Assembly: GCA_041690635.1 (NCBI GenBank)
Contig: JAWLGZ010000002.1
Location: 186,001-250,000, forward strand
Reading direction: 5' to 3'
Source: JAWLGZ01 sp041690635
GTDB lineage: Bacteria > Pseudomonadota > Gammaproteobacteria > Thiohalomonadales > Thiohalomonadaceae
DNA: 64,000 bases
Below the pieces are notes generated by a model. It saw only the letters and a list, made by a program, of their open reading frames with translations, was not told the DNA's origin and searched no databases. The position numbers and the translations under genes were made by a program. Below are positions 52,018 through 61,061 of this stretch, piece after piece; position 1 is the first letter of the stretch, and every line of letters starts with the position of its first letter.

Positions 52018-54471
52018 ATGGGACCTGCCCCACTCCCCGCCGAGGCGCTCTACCACCGCTTCGACCCGGACCATTTCGACTTCGAGACCACCGCCGACCT
52101 GCCCGACCTCACCGAGTTCATCGGCCAGGCTCGGGCGGTGGAGTCGGTCCGCTTTGGCGTCGGCATCCGGCGCAAGGGGTACAACCTGTTCGTCATGGGG
52201 CCGCCCGGCAGCGGCAAGCACTCGCTGGTGCACCAGTATCTGGAGCAGCGGGCCGCCGGCGAGCCGGTGCCGCCGGACTGGGTCTACGTCAACAACTTCG
52301 ACCACCCGCATAAACCGATGGCGTTACGCCTGCCCGCCGGCACCGGCTGCCTGCTGCGCCAGGACGTGGCGCGGTTTATCGATGAACTGGCCGGCACCCT
52401 GCCCGCCACCTTCCAGAGCGACGAGTACCGCACCCGCATCCAGTCCCTGGAGCAGGAGCTGAAAGAGCGACAGGAGCAGGCGTTCGGTGCACTGGGCGAA
52501 GAGGCGGAAAAGGAGCAGATCAAGCTGTTCCGCACCCCCGGGGGTTTCGCCTTCGCCCCGGTCAAGGACGACGAGGTGGTGGACCCGGATGAGTTCGGCA
52601 AGTGGCCCGCCGAGGAGCGGCAGCGGGTGGAACAGACCGTCGCCACCCTTCAGGAGCGGTTGCAGGCGATCATCCAGGAGATCCCCCAGTGGAGTCGGGA
52701 GACACGGGAGAAGGTGCGCAACCTCAACCGGGACGTGGCCACCGGCGCGGTCGAGAGCCTGCTCGGTGAACTGAAGCAGGGCTATACGGAGCTGCCCGCC
52801 GTGATCGAATGGATGGAACGGATGGGTCGCGACATCGTCGACAACATCCGCGAATTCCTGGGTGCCGACGAGTCGGGCGACACCATCCTGCCCGGCAAGG
52901 GGGACGGCGACCCGCGCCGCATCCACCGCTACAAGGTGAACGTGATGGTGGACAACGGCGCCACGAAGGGCGCCCCCATCACCTATAGCGATCACCCGAC
53001 CTACCTCAATCTGGTCGGCCGCGCCGAGCACCTGGCCCAGTATGGCACCCTGGTCACCGACTTCACGCTGCTGAAGCCCGGGGCCCTGCATGAGGCGAGC
53101 GGCGGCTACCTGCTGGTCGACGCCCACAAACTGCTCACCCAGCCCTACGCCTGGGAGGGGCTCAAGCGCGCCCTCTACTCCAACGAGATCCGCATCGAAT
53201 CACTGGAGAAGATGCTGAGCCTGGTCAGCACCGTGTCGCTGGAGCCGGAGGCGATCCCGCTTGATGTAAAGGTGGTGCTGCTCGGCGAACGGGAGATCTA
53301 CTACCTGCTCTACGAATACGATCCGGACTTCGCCGAGCTGTTCAAGGTGGCGGCCGACTTCGACAACCGCATCGACCGCTCGGAGCAGAATGCCGCGGAC
53401 TACGCCCGGCTGATAGCGACCATCGCCCGCCAGGAAGACCTGCGGCCGTTCGACCGCGGTGCGGTGGCGCGGGTGGTCGAGCACGGCTCACGGCTGGTGG
53501 AGGACACGGAAAAGCTCTCCATCCACACCCGCTCCATCGCCGACACTCTGCGCGAGGCGGACTACTGGGCCACCGAGGCGGGGCGGGAGACGATCACCGC
53601 CGCCGACATCTCACTGGCTATCGAACACCGCCGTTTCCGCGGCGCCCGGGTGCAGGAACACATCCGCGAGGAGATCCTGCGCAACACACTGCTCATCGAT
53701 ACCGCCGGCGAACGGGTCGGCCAGATCAACGGCCTCTCGGTACTCAGCCTGGGTGACCACGCCTTCGGTCAGCCCTCGCGGGTCACCGCCACGGTCCACA
53801 TCGGCGAAGGGCACGTGGTGGATATCGAACGGGAGGTGGAACTGGGCGGTCCAATTCACTCGAAAGGGGTGCTGATCCTCTCCGCCTTTCTCGCCGCCCG
53901 CTACGCCCAGGACCATCCGCTGTCACTCTCGGCCAGCCTGGTGTTCGAGCAGTCCTACGGTCAGGTGGACGGCGACAGCGCCTCCATGGCGGAGCTGTGC
54001 GCCCTGCTCTCCGCGGTCTCCGGATTGCCCATCCGCCAATCGCTGGCGATGACCGGATCGGTCAACCAGCACGGACAGGCGCAGCCGATCGGTGGAGTGA
54101 ACGAAAAGATCGAGGGCTTTTTCGACGTCTGCGCCGCACGCGGCCTGACCGGTGAACAGGGGGTGATCATTCCGGCTCCCAACGTGAAGCATTTGATGCT
54201 GCGGGAGGATGTGGTGCAGGCAGCCGCTGAAGGGCGTTTCCACATCTACGCGGTGGAGCGGGTCGACCAGGCACTCGAACTTCTGACCAGCGCCCCTGCA
54301 GGCGAACAGGACAGTGAGGGCAACTGGACGCCGGACAGCATCAACGCACTGGTGCAGGGGCGGCTCACAGAGATGTCGCTGATCCGCCAGACCTTCGCCG
54401 ACCAGGTGCGTGAGAAGGGTCGTGACGGAGAAGAGAACGAACCGGGGATCAAGCTGGACGAGGGCCAATGA
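52018..54471 (+). CDS. Lon-like ATP-dependent protease (AAA + S16 domain)
   Basis: The 817-residue protein differs from classical Lon: it lacks the LAN domain and starts with a family-specific region FDFETTADLPDLTEFIGQARA. The Walker A is GPPGSGKHSLV. A long helical insert follows within the ATPase part. The C-terminal proteolytic domain has Ser654 in DGDSASMA and Lys697 in GGVNEKIEGF; the spacing of 43 residues equals that of E. coli Lon Ser679-Lys722. It is of the LonB/YcbZ-like group. The gene overlaps the next by 4 bp. It degrades unknown, probably damaged, proteins in the cytosol. Confidence 0.9.
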   Translation: MGPAPLPAEALYHRFDPDHFDFETTADLPDLTEFIGQARAVESVRFGVGIRRKGYNLFVMGPPGSGKHSLVHQYLEQRAAGEPVPPDWVYVNNFDHPHKPMALRLPAGTGCLLRQDVARFIDELAGTLPATFQSDEYRTRIQSLEQELKERQEQAFGALGEEAEKEQIKLFRTPGGFAFAPVKDDEVVDPDEFGKWPAEERQRVEQTVATLQERLQAIIQEIPQWSRETREKVRNLNRDVATGAVESLLGELKQGYTELPAVIEWMERMGRDIVDNIREFLGADESGDTILPGKGDGDPRRIHRYKVNVMVDNGATKGAPITYSDHPTYLNLVGRAEHLAQYGTLVTDFTLLKPGALHEASGGYLLVDAHKLLTQPYAWEGLKRALYSNEIRIESLEKMLSLVSTVSLEPEAIPLDVKVVLLGEREIYYLLYEYDPDFAELFKVAADFDNRIDRSEQNAADYARLIATIARQEDLRPFDRGAVARVVEHGSRLVEDTEKLSIHTRSIADTLREADYWATEAGRETITAADISLAIEHRRFRGARVQEHIREEILRNTLLIDTAGERVGQINGLSVLSLGDHAFGQPSRVTATVHIGEGHVVDIEREVELGGPIHSKGVLILSAFLAARYAQDHPLSLSASLVFEQSYGQVDGDSASMAELCALLSAVSGLPIRQSLAMTGSVNQHGQAQPIGGVNEKIEGFFDVCAARGLTGEQGVIIPAPNVKHLMLREDVVQAAAEGRFHIYAVERVDQALELLTSAPAGEQDSEGNWTPDSINALVQGRLTEMSLIRQTFADQVREKGRDGEENEPGIKLDEGQ

Positions 54472-55202
54472 ACAACCGGGTGCTGCTCGCGCTCGATATG
54501 CTCGACGAAGCCGCTCTGGAGGCGGCGGTGGAGATCGCCCGACTGCGCTCCGCCAGCCTGGAAGGGCTCTACGTCGAAGATACAGACCTCCTGCGTCTCG
54601 CCGCCCTCCCCTTCGCCGCCGAGATCGCTGTCACCTCCGCCGCCGCCCGCCGCCTGGAGCTTGTTCAACTGGAGCGCGAACTGCGCGCACACGCCACCGC
54701 CCTGCGCCGCCAGGTCGAGCACCAGGCCACGCGCAGTCAACTGGAGTGGAGCTTTTCCGTCACCCGCGGCTCGCGCCTCACCGCCACCCTGACAAACGCC
54801 CAGTCATCTCAGGTGTGCGTACTCGGCCGCCCGGCCTCCTTCGCCGCCGCAAGCGGAACAAAGCCCGGACCGGTCATGGTCCTCTTCGACGGCACCCCCA
54901 CCGCCCGCCGCGCCCTGGAGACCGCCGCCGCGATCATCGAACCCACCGGCGATCTCACCATCGCCATAACCAGCGACACCGCCGAACAGATCACAGCCAA
55001 CTGCCAGATGGTCCGGGAACTGACTGCTCCCCTCGCCCCGGCGCCCCGGATCCAGCTCACCGGCGGTCCCGACGAGACAGCCCGCACCGCCCGCACCCGC
55101 CACGCCGCCCTCCTCCTCCTCGGCGCAGACACCGTCACCGACACCACCCTCCTCGGTCGCCTGCAAAAGAGCGCCGGCTGCCCACTGGTTATCGTCCGGT
55201 AA
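54468..55202 (+). CDS. UspA-like protein coupled to the Lon-like protease
   Basis: The 244-residue product begins MNNRVLLALDMLDEAALEAA and has two halves, each with the look of a nucleotide-binding alpha/beta fold. The C-terminus AALLLLGADTVTDTTLLGRLQKSAGCPLVIVR resembles the end of universal stress proteins, where G-x2-G-x9-G(S/T) binds ATP; here that motif is incomplete. I call it UspA-like with modest confidence. The start overlaps the protease stop (ATGA), so the pair is co-translated. Confidence 0.6.
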   Translation: MNNRVLLALDMLDEAALEAAVEIARLRSASLEGLYVEDTDLLRLAALPFAAEIAVTSAAARRLELVQLERELRAHATALRRQVEHQATRSQLEWSFSVTRGSRLTATLTNAQSSQVCVLGRPASFAAASGTKPGPVMVLFDGTPTARRALETAAAIIEPTGDLTIAITSDTAEQITANCQMVRELTAPLAPAPRIQLTGGPDETARTARTRHAALLLLGADTVTDTTLLGRLQKSAGCPLVIVR

Positions 55203-55529
55203 CCGCAGGGGGATTGACGAGGGCGACGAGTCGCACCTCGCCACATTGGCGGGCCTTTGGCGCTTACCCCTCCGCGCCGATCGCAAACATGGCCCGGAAT
55301 CCACACATTCCGTATTGAAATACGGCGTGTAATCGAATAGCGTTCGGAGGGTGTGCACAACGACTCGGTTGGGGAGGCGTCCCATGCCCCACGAGGAGTT
55401 CGGAAACGGGCCATTCGAGCCCTCCGAGCAGTTCTTTTATCATGCGGTGCATTCTTGCTCGGCAAGGGGGACTCCGAGTTTTCGATGCGTCCTTAACAAG
55501 CAAACACAACCCACCCCGGAGGATTAGCA
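55203..55529. other. gene-free stretch upstream of the HiPIP gene
   Basis: No gene is seen. A small perfect hairpin CCGTAT-TGAA-ATACGG lies near 55308-55323. The HiPIP start has GGAGG eleven bases before it. I could not identify a convincing promoter. Confidence 0.4.
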
Positions 55530-55823
55530 ATGAGTGAGCGCAAGATCGACAGCAGCCGCAGAGAATTCGTCAAAACGATGGCCCTGTTGCCGGCCGCCTC
55601 CCTGTTGGCATTCAGCGGCCGGGCCATGGCGGCGATGCTGAGCGTTGATGACCCGCTGGCCAAGTCACTCGGGTATATCGAGGCGACCGAGAACCCGGAC
55701 CAGACCTGCGCCAACTGCGCCCTCTACAACGCGGAAGATGACAGCAAGGGCGGCTGCACCATCTTCCCCGGCAGGAGCGTTACCGCGAATGGCTGGTGCA
55801 AATCCTGGGCGGCCAAACCCTGA
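55530..55823 (+). CDS. high-potential iron-sulfur protein (HiPIP)
   Basis: The 97-residue precursor has a Tat signal with SRREFVKTMA and cleavage near AMA (about residue 34). The mature protein carries Cys60, Cys63, Cys76 and Cys90 in the HiPIP spacing CxxC...C...C, which hold one [4Fe-4S] cluster cycling between 2+ and 3+. HiPIPs carry electrons in the periplasm, between cytochrome bc1 and a terminal oxidase or photosynthetic reaction centre. Their presence is common in Chromatiales. The gene stands alone with its own terminator. Confidence 0.95.
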   Translation: MSERKIDSSRREFVKTMALLPAASLLAFSGRAMAAMLSVDDPLAKSLGYIEATENPDQTCANCALYNAEDDSKGGCTIFPGRSVTANGWCKSWAAKP

Positions 55824-55841
55824 TAGTCCTTTCGCGACTCT

Positions 55842-55870
55842 AAGGCGACTCGAACGGGTCGCCTTTTTTT
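55842..55870 (+). terminator. intrinsic terminator of the HiPIP gene
   Basis: An 8-bp stem AAGGCGAC / GTCGCCTT with an 8-base loop is followed by a T run, about 20 bp after the stop codon. It is a classical intrinsic terminator. Confidence 0.85.
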
Positions 55871-55930
55871 CATCAGAGATTCGGTGCCCCGGATAACCGG
55901 ACGGAACACCCGCGGCGTGTACCCGAAGCC

Positions 55931-58900
55931 TCAACCGCTGTCGGTACCCAAAGCCGACCGTGCACGCCGTTCAAAAGCACGCGCCCCCTGAGTTTGGGAC
56001 ACCGTGAGCGCCCGGCCGTAAGCCTCCCGCGCTGAGGAGAGTTCACCCCGCACACGCAGTGCATCGCCCCGGAAATGGAGCAGTTCGGCAACAAGAAAAC
56101 GATCGTGGTAGCGATCCACCTGGGCCAGGGCATCATCCACTACCTCGAGTTGTGCAACTGTATTCCCCAGGGCTCCGTAGGCCTCCACCAGCATGCTGTA
56201 GTAGGTCATGGCAATGCTCGGCATTACCTGCTTCACCAGCGCAATGGCGGATTCGATCTCGACGATCCCATCGGCCTGACGCCGTCCAAGGGCCAGAGCC
56301 CAACCGCGTATCGCCCGCCCGGTCGTCTCCCACAAGGCGAAACGGTATTCACGACCATGGCTCAACAGCCGCTCGGCCAGAGGGAGCGCCGCGTCGGCAT
56401 TCCCCTTCATCCGTTCCAGAAATGCCGCAAATGCCAGTGCGAAACCGAGGGGACCCGGCCGCCCTTCAGCCAGCTCGAAGGCGGCTTCGCCCGCCCGGTG
56501 TGAGCTCGCCTCGTCGCCACGCAACCAGGCATTCCAGGAGAGGAACGCGTGGGCCATCACGCCGGCGTCATCGATGGTGTCGATGGGCGGGCGATCGCCG
56601 CCCGGCTGGTTGTAGCAGTCGATGGCACGCTGCAGGGATTCACCCGCGGCATCCTGCTCCCCCAACCAGAGCTGGTTGTTACCCAACGCCCACCAGGCCA
56701 ACGCCTGCAGCCCCGGATGGCCGCTGTGCTGTGCCAAGGCGACCAACTGGCGGCCCTGCTCCCGCCCGGTGGCGTGCCCCCAGCGGGAGCTGGACCCAAG
56801 CCACACTCCCCAATGAACCCCGAAACATTTCTCTATTGCCGTAGTGGGCTTCAACAGCAGGGTGGCGCGATCGAAACAGGCCGCCGCCTCAGCGGAACCG
56901 AACCCCTCCAGCATGAACAACACCGTACCCAGGACCACCCGTAACTCCCGCTCCAGGGCGGGAGGACTCAGTGCATCGGGCACCCGCGACAGCTGCTCCA
57001 GGCCATGGTTCAACTGTGCCCGTGCCTCCACCAGCGCCCCCTGCCCCATCGCCCGCCGACCTGCCTTAAGCCACCAGCGGGCCGCGTCCGCCGGAGCACG
57101 GGCTCTTCCGTAGTGCCAGGCGACACGTTCGGGCACCTGTATGGCACCGTCTCCCTGCGCCTCGAGTAGCCGGGCGACCTTGAAGTGCAGATTCTCACGT
57201 TCACCGCCCACCAGCGTGTTATAAGCGGCCTCCTGGAGCAGCGCATGGTGAAAGTGGAGCATTCCACCCTCGGGCATTTCCACCAATATGCCCTCGTCGA
57301 TCAGACACCGGAGCGGTGCCGCAACCGCTGCCGCACCACCCGCCAGCGCTTCCAGATACGGCGCCCGCAGTTCCCGCCCCAGCACAGCCGCACACTGGGC
57401 GACCCCTTTGGCGGCACCCAGCCGGTCAAGCCGCGCGGCCAGCAATCCGGCCAACCGCATCGGCAGCACGGCCTCGGCCTCCGATGCACTGCCCGCAGAG
57501 CGGGTAAGCTCTTCGATAAACAGTGGAACGCCCTCTGAGCGCTCAACAATGGACTCCACGGCTGCGGTTGGCACCGCCTCCCCGCAGAGGGCCCGGACCA
57601 TGGCCCTGGCGTCAGCATCGTCCAGCCGCTGTAGCACCGCTGTGATGTCCACACGGGGCAACCGCTCCGGTGCCAACTCGGAACGTGCGGTCAGCAGCAG
57701 AAGGACCCCAGGGTGGCGGCCGACGAAATCCTGCAACAACTGAAGGGTGGAGGGATCCGCCCAGTGAAGGTCCTCCACCGCAATCACCATGGGACCGGAA
57801 CGTGCTGCAAAACGGACCAGGGCGCGCGCAACCCGTACCAGTTGCTGGCCGAACCCCGCCGCCATCGGCGTGCCCTCCGGTTCCTGTTCGCCTATCAGGC
57901 GGCCGAGGGTTGCCAGGCGGCGCATCCCGACCGCTGTGTCACCGGCGTACGCTCGCTGCAGCTTGCTGCGTCGCAGGTCGGGCGAATCTCCGTCAACCAG
58001 CCCGGCCTCCTGCTGCAGCAGTTCGCTTAGTGGATGAAACGGCCGCTCCTCGTCACGGCCGTGACAATACAGCACCATGACCCGGACCTGACCCGGCAAT
58101 GAGGTGAAGAACTCCTGCAGCAGGCGCGACTTGCCGGCACCCGGCTCACCCAGCAACAGCAGTGTACGACCGGCCCCGGCCTCCACCTCGCGCCACAGTG
58201 CCCGCAGGGTGGTCAGTTCCGCTTCGCGGCCGATCAGTGGCGCCCTGCGTACCGGTACCGGCGAAGGCCGGGCCTTCGCGCCGATCACCCGAAAACAGCT
58301 CTCTCCTGCCCGCTCCAGATCGAATCGGCCGTGCAGCAGCGCCGCCGTGCCGGCGCTCACCAGTAACGATGCCCCCTTCACGGCACCGGCCAGATGCATC
58401 GCCGCGCTACTGGCCCGATCACAGCGATCAGGCGACCACGCGCTGGATAGCGTCTGCGCCGAGTGGATCCCCATTGCGACCTCCGCCTCACACTGGCTGG
58501 CGTGGCGACCGAGCAGCAGCGCCGTGGCCACCGCCTGACGGGCATCATCCTCCCGCATCAGCGGGAAACCGAAGTAGATCAGCATGCTGCCGGCGCAGAA
58601 GCGCACCACCTGGCCTCCCTGTTCGGTGGCAAGGGCGGTCAAATCATCACCCAGCGACTCCAGCAGTGCCGCTTGGTACTCGGGGTCCCCTGTCTCGGAC
58701 ACCCGGTAGAACACATACAGGACGGTGAGATAGCGCAATCCGGTGCTTTCGGCATCGGTCTCCCGGGGAACGGCGCCACAGAGTTTGTTCACCAGCGATA
58801 CGGTGGCCGGTTCCGGTTCGGTGCCGTAGGCTTCACGCAGGGTCCGAGTCAACGCCTCGAAGCGCTCCCGTACTGCACCCGTCTGTCCCTGTGCCGCCAA

Positions 58901-59551
58901 CAGTCGCATCAGTTCGCGCTGGCCCGCCTCGTCCCCGGGGACGTGCTGCACCCGCCACTCGGCATAACGGAGCGCCTCGAATGGACGGCCGTTCTGCTGG
59001 TGAAAGGCCATCGCCGCACCCGCCAGCAGCAGGCCATGTTCACGCAGGCGGACACGCCACTGCTCCGCCCAGGCATTGAACTCATCGCACCCCGCAAGGT
59101 CGAGGTCGACCAGGAAGGGACCGCGATAGAGAGCCAGCGCACGCTCGACCGCATCCGCCTGCATTGCATCGCGCACCTCGGCGGGGGTCTGTTGCAGCCG
59201 GACCAGATCCAGGTCCAAAGGGAGCGCGGGGTTGAGCCGCACCTGTTTCGCTTGATGGAGATACACCGGGATGCCGGGCTCACCGACAAGACGTTTCACC
59301 AGGGAAAGTGCCGTACGAAGGTTCGACCGAGCCTCCTTGTCGGGCCGGTCGGGCCAGAGCAGCCGAACCAACCGCTCACGCCGGTGATAGGTGCCGTTCT
59401 CTACCGCCAAAAAGGTAAACAGGGCGCGCAGCTTGTCATACGGGAAGCGCAGCGGTGCGCCGTCACGCAGTACCTGCAAGTCACCCAGTGACAGGACCAT
59501 CAGGGGGCTGTACCGCACCCGCCCCGCCTGCTTCTCCTCATATAACTCCAT
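55931..59551 (-). CDS. BTAD-cyclase homology-AAA-TPR regulatory protein
   Basis: The ATG at 59551 gives 1206 residues; in-frame starts up to 59623 are possible. An OmpR-like winged helix (about 12-95) and a bacterial transcriptional activator domain (about 100-260) open the protein, as in SARP regulators. A class III cyclase homology domain follows at about 280-430, but FCDLVGST-like and LGDGVLAYFG-like motifs read LYVFYRVSE and CAGSMLIYFG, so both metal-binding Asp residues are gone. Next is an AAA ATPase with Walker A LLLGEPGAGKSRLL and Walker B VIAVEDLHWADPS. The C-terminal 450 residues are TPR-like repeats. It stands alone and its targets are unknown. Confidence 0.88.
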   Translation of the reverse strand: MELYEEKQAGRVRYSPLMVLSLGDLQVLRDGAPLRFPYDKLRALFTFLAVENGTYHRRERLVRLLWPDRPDKEARSNLRTALSLVKRLVGEPGIPVYLHQAKQVRLNPALPLDLDLVRLQQTPAEVRDAMQADAVERALALYRGPFLVDLDLAGCDEFNAWAEQWRVRLREHGLLLAGAAMAFHQQNGRPFEALRYAEWRVQHVPGDEAGQRELMRLLAAQGQTGAVRERFEALTRTLREAYGTEPEPATVSLVNKLCGAVPRETDAESTGLRYLTVLYVFYRVSETGDPEYQAALLESLGDDLTALATEQGGQVVRFCAGSMLIYFGFPLMREDDARQAVATALLLGRHASQCEAEVAMGIHSAQTLSSAWSPDRCDRASSAAMHLAGAVKGASLLVSAGTAALLHGRFDLERAGESCFRVIGAKARPSPVPVRRAPLIGREAELTTLRALWREVEAGAGRTLLLLGEPGAGKSRLLQEFFTSLPGQVRVMVLYCHGRDEERPFHPLSELLQQEAGLVDGDSPDLRRSKLQRAYAGDTAVGMRRLATLGRLIGEQEPEGTPMAAGFGQQLVRVARALVRFAARSGPMVIAVEDLHWADPSTLQLLQDFVGRHPGVLLLLTARSELAPERLPRVDITAVLQRLDDADARAMVRALCGEAVPTAAVESIVERSEGVPLFIEELTRSAGSASEAEAVLPMRLAGLLAARLDRLGAAKGVAQCAAVLGRELRAPYLEALAGGAAAVAAPLRCLIDEGILVEMPEGGMLHFHHALLQEAAYNTLVGGERENLHFKVARLLEAQGDGAIQVPERVAWHYGRARAPADAARWWLKAGRRAMGQGALVEARAQLNHGLEQLSRVPDALSPPALERELRVVLGTVLFMLEGFGSAEAAACFDRATLLLKPTTAIEKCFGVHWGVWLGSSSRWGHATGREQGRQLVALAQHSGHPGLQALAWWALGNNQLWLGEQDAAGESLQRAIDCYNQPGGDRPPIDTIDDAGVMAHAFLSWNAWLRGDEASSHRAGEAAFELAEGRPGPLGFALAFAAFLERMKGNADAALPLAERLLSHGREYRFALWETTGRAIRGWALALGRRQADGIVEIESAIALVKQVMPSIAMTYYSMLVEAYGALGNTVAQLEVVDDALAQVDRYHDRFLVAELLHFRGDALRVRGELSSAREAYGRALTVSQTQGARAFERRARSALGTDSG

Positions 59552-59759
59552 CCGAACACTATACCGGACGCCGCACATCCCCCGCAGGTTCGGGGCGACA
59601 GCATGGGGGAACTGGACCGACAACAGTGAACCCCACCCGCAGCTATGCAGCCCCGAATCGGGGAAAGAACCCTGTTGTCATATATGCGAGCCGAAGGCGA
59701 AGCAATCTGGGGTTTTGGCACGGTATTACTTTGGCCACTGCACCCGCCGGAACAGCTTC

Positions 59760-60443
59760 TCAGGACACCAGCGGCACGAAGGCCACCGGCATGATCTCCC
59801 GCGTGCCCGTGGTACCGTCGGGCCGTTTCTCGATGACAGTGAGCGTCTGTCCCCAGCCGCTGCGGCCGACCGGGATGACGAGTCGCCCGCCGGGGCGGAG
59901 TTGTTCGACCAGTGCGGGCGGGACATCGGGGGCACCGGCGGTGACGAGGATGCCGTCGAAGGGGGCCTTTTCCGGCCAGCCGTCGCGGCCGTTGCCGACC
60001 CGCTGATCGATGTTCCGGAAACCCGGTTCGTGGAACCGTTCGCCGGCCGCGCACGCCAGCCCCTCGATCATCTCCACCGTGTAGACCTGCCGGACCATGC
60101 GCGACAGCACGGCGCACTGATAACCGCTCCCGGTTCCGATCTCCAGTACAGAGGCATCGGGACCCACATCGAGCAGGGCGGTCATGAGGGCGACGATGAA
60201 CGGTTGGGAGATGGTCTGACCGTGGCCGATCGGCAATGCGCGATTTTCGTAGGCGGCGGGGGCGAGGTCGTCGGGAACGAAGCGGTGGCGGGGAACCGCG
60301 GAGAGGGCCGCTTCGAGCGCCGGGCCCGGGACATCGAGCCCGGTCTCGGTGCGGGTTTCATGGAAGTCGCGCCGCACCTCGTCGAGCATCAGGAGTAGCG
60401 CCGTGCGGTCCTGTTCCGGCGGTAAGTGGCCGCCGGATGTCAT
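59760..60443 (-). CDS. pcm: protein-L-isoaspartate O-methyltransferase
   Basis: The ATG at 60443 gives 227 residues. The SAM motif VLEIGTGSGYQCAVLS, the PxxxFxP-like RHRFVPDDLAPAAYENRALPIGHGQTISQPF block, and the C-terminal ILVTAGAPDVPPALVEQLRPGGRLVIPVG are diagnostic. The enzyme methylates L-isoaspartyl residues to start repair of aged proteins. In many gammaproteobacteria pcm sits beside surE and nlpD; here it does not. The upstream longer frame was rejected as it lacks family residues. Confidence 0.94.
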   Translation of the reverse strand: MTSGGHLPPEQDRTALLLMLDEVRRDFHETRTETGLDVPGPALEAALSAVPRHRFVPDDLAPAAYENRALPIGHGQTISQPFIVALMTALLDVGPDASVLEIGTGSGYQCAVLSRMVRQVYTVEMIEGLACAAGERFHEPGFRNIDQRVGNGRDGWPEKAPFDGILVTAGAPDVPPALVEQLRPGGRLVIPVGRSGWGQTLTVIEKRPDGTTGTREIMPVAFVPLVS

Positions 60444-60581
60444 GCGGTGGCTTTCGGCTGTTCCGAATCTCGAAACAGGGCCATGGGGGGGCACTCCCGG
60501 TGCGCGGCAGGATCAGGGATGCGGCGTCCCGCCACCACGGACGGCGTACAGGAGAGTGTTCGTGCGACGAAAGGCAGGGAT

Positions 60582-60604
60582 GCCGGGAGCACCGGCGCTC
60601 CTAC
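60582..60604 (-). repeat. single REP-like palindrome
   Basis: The reverse strand reads GTAGGAGCGCCGGTGCTCC, the same GTAGGAGC head as the doublets near 51.9 kb. No inverted partner is visible close by. Confidence 0.55.
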
Positions 60605-60632
60605 GGGAATCGGCCGGCCGGGGTGATACCGG

Positions 60633-60923
60633 CTAATCCCACTCCAACGTATCCAGCGGCCCCGACCAGCTCTGGGGCCGGACCGCTTCGTCCAGTTCCC
60701 CCCGGTCGTCCCGCTCCAACTCGTCGAACGGGCCGGTCCAGTCCTCCGGTGGTTCGCGCGGAGCCAAATCCATTTCGTACCAGGAGTCGATATCCAACTC
60801 CTCGATGGCGCCGTCAAAGTACTGGATTTCGACGGTGCCGTCGTCCAGCGCGATCACCTCGAAAGACAACCCCTCGCTATTCTTGTACCAGCTGCCGATC
60901 TCCGGCTCGAACTGTGTAGCCAT
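60633..60923 (-). CDS. DUF6763 family protein
   Basis: The 96-residue acidic protein starts MATQFEPEIGSWYKNSEGLSFEVIALDDG, followed by IEIQYFDGAIEELDIDSWYEM-like text. This matches DUF6763, a small beta-rich family found in gammaproteobacteria. The C-terminal third is rich in Asp, Glu and Trp. Function is unknown. It is a separate unit: the gap to the next gene downstream holds a REP. Confidence 0.75.
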   Translation of the reverse strand: MATQFEPEIGSWYKNSEGLSFEVIALDDGTVEIQYFDGAIEELDIDSWYEMDLAPREPPEDWTGPFDELERDDRGELDEAVRPQSWSGPLDTLEWD

Positions 60924-61061
60924 GACGCTTCCTCCCTCTTCGGATCGTCCATGAATCAGAGACGCTCGGTTGAGTTCGGTGTGTGGCAGCCGGGTTTCCC
61001 GACTGGCCTTATGGGCGAATCAGTCTCGATTATAGCCCCATGAATCGTACCCATTACCAGC

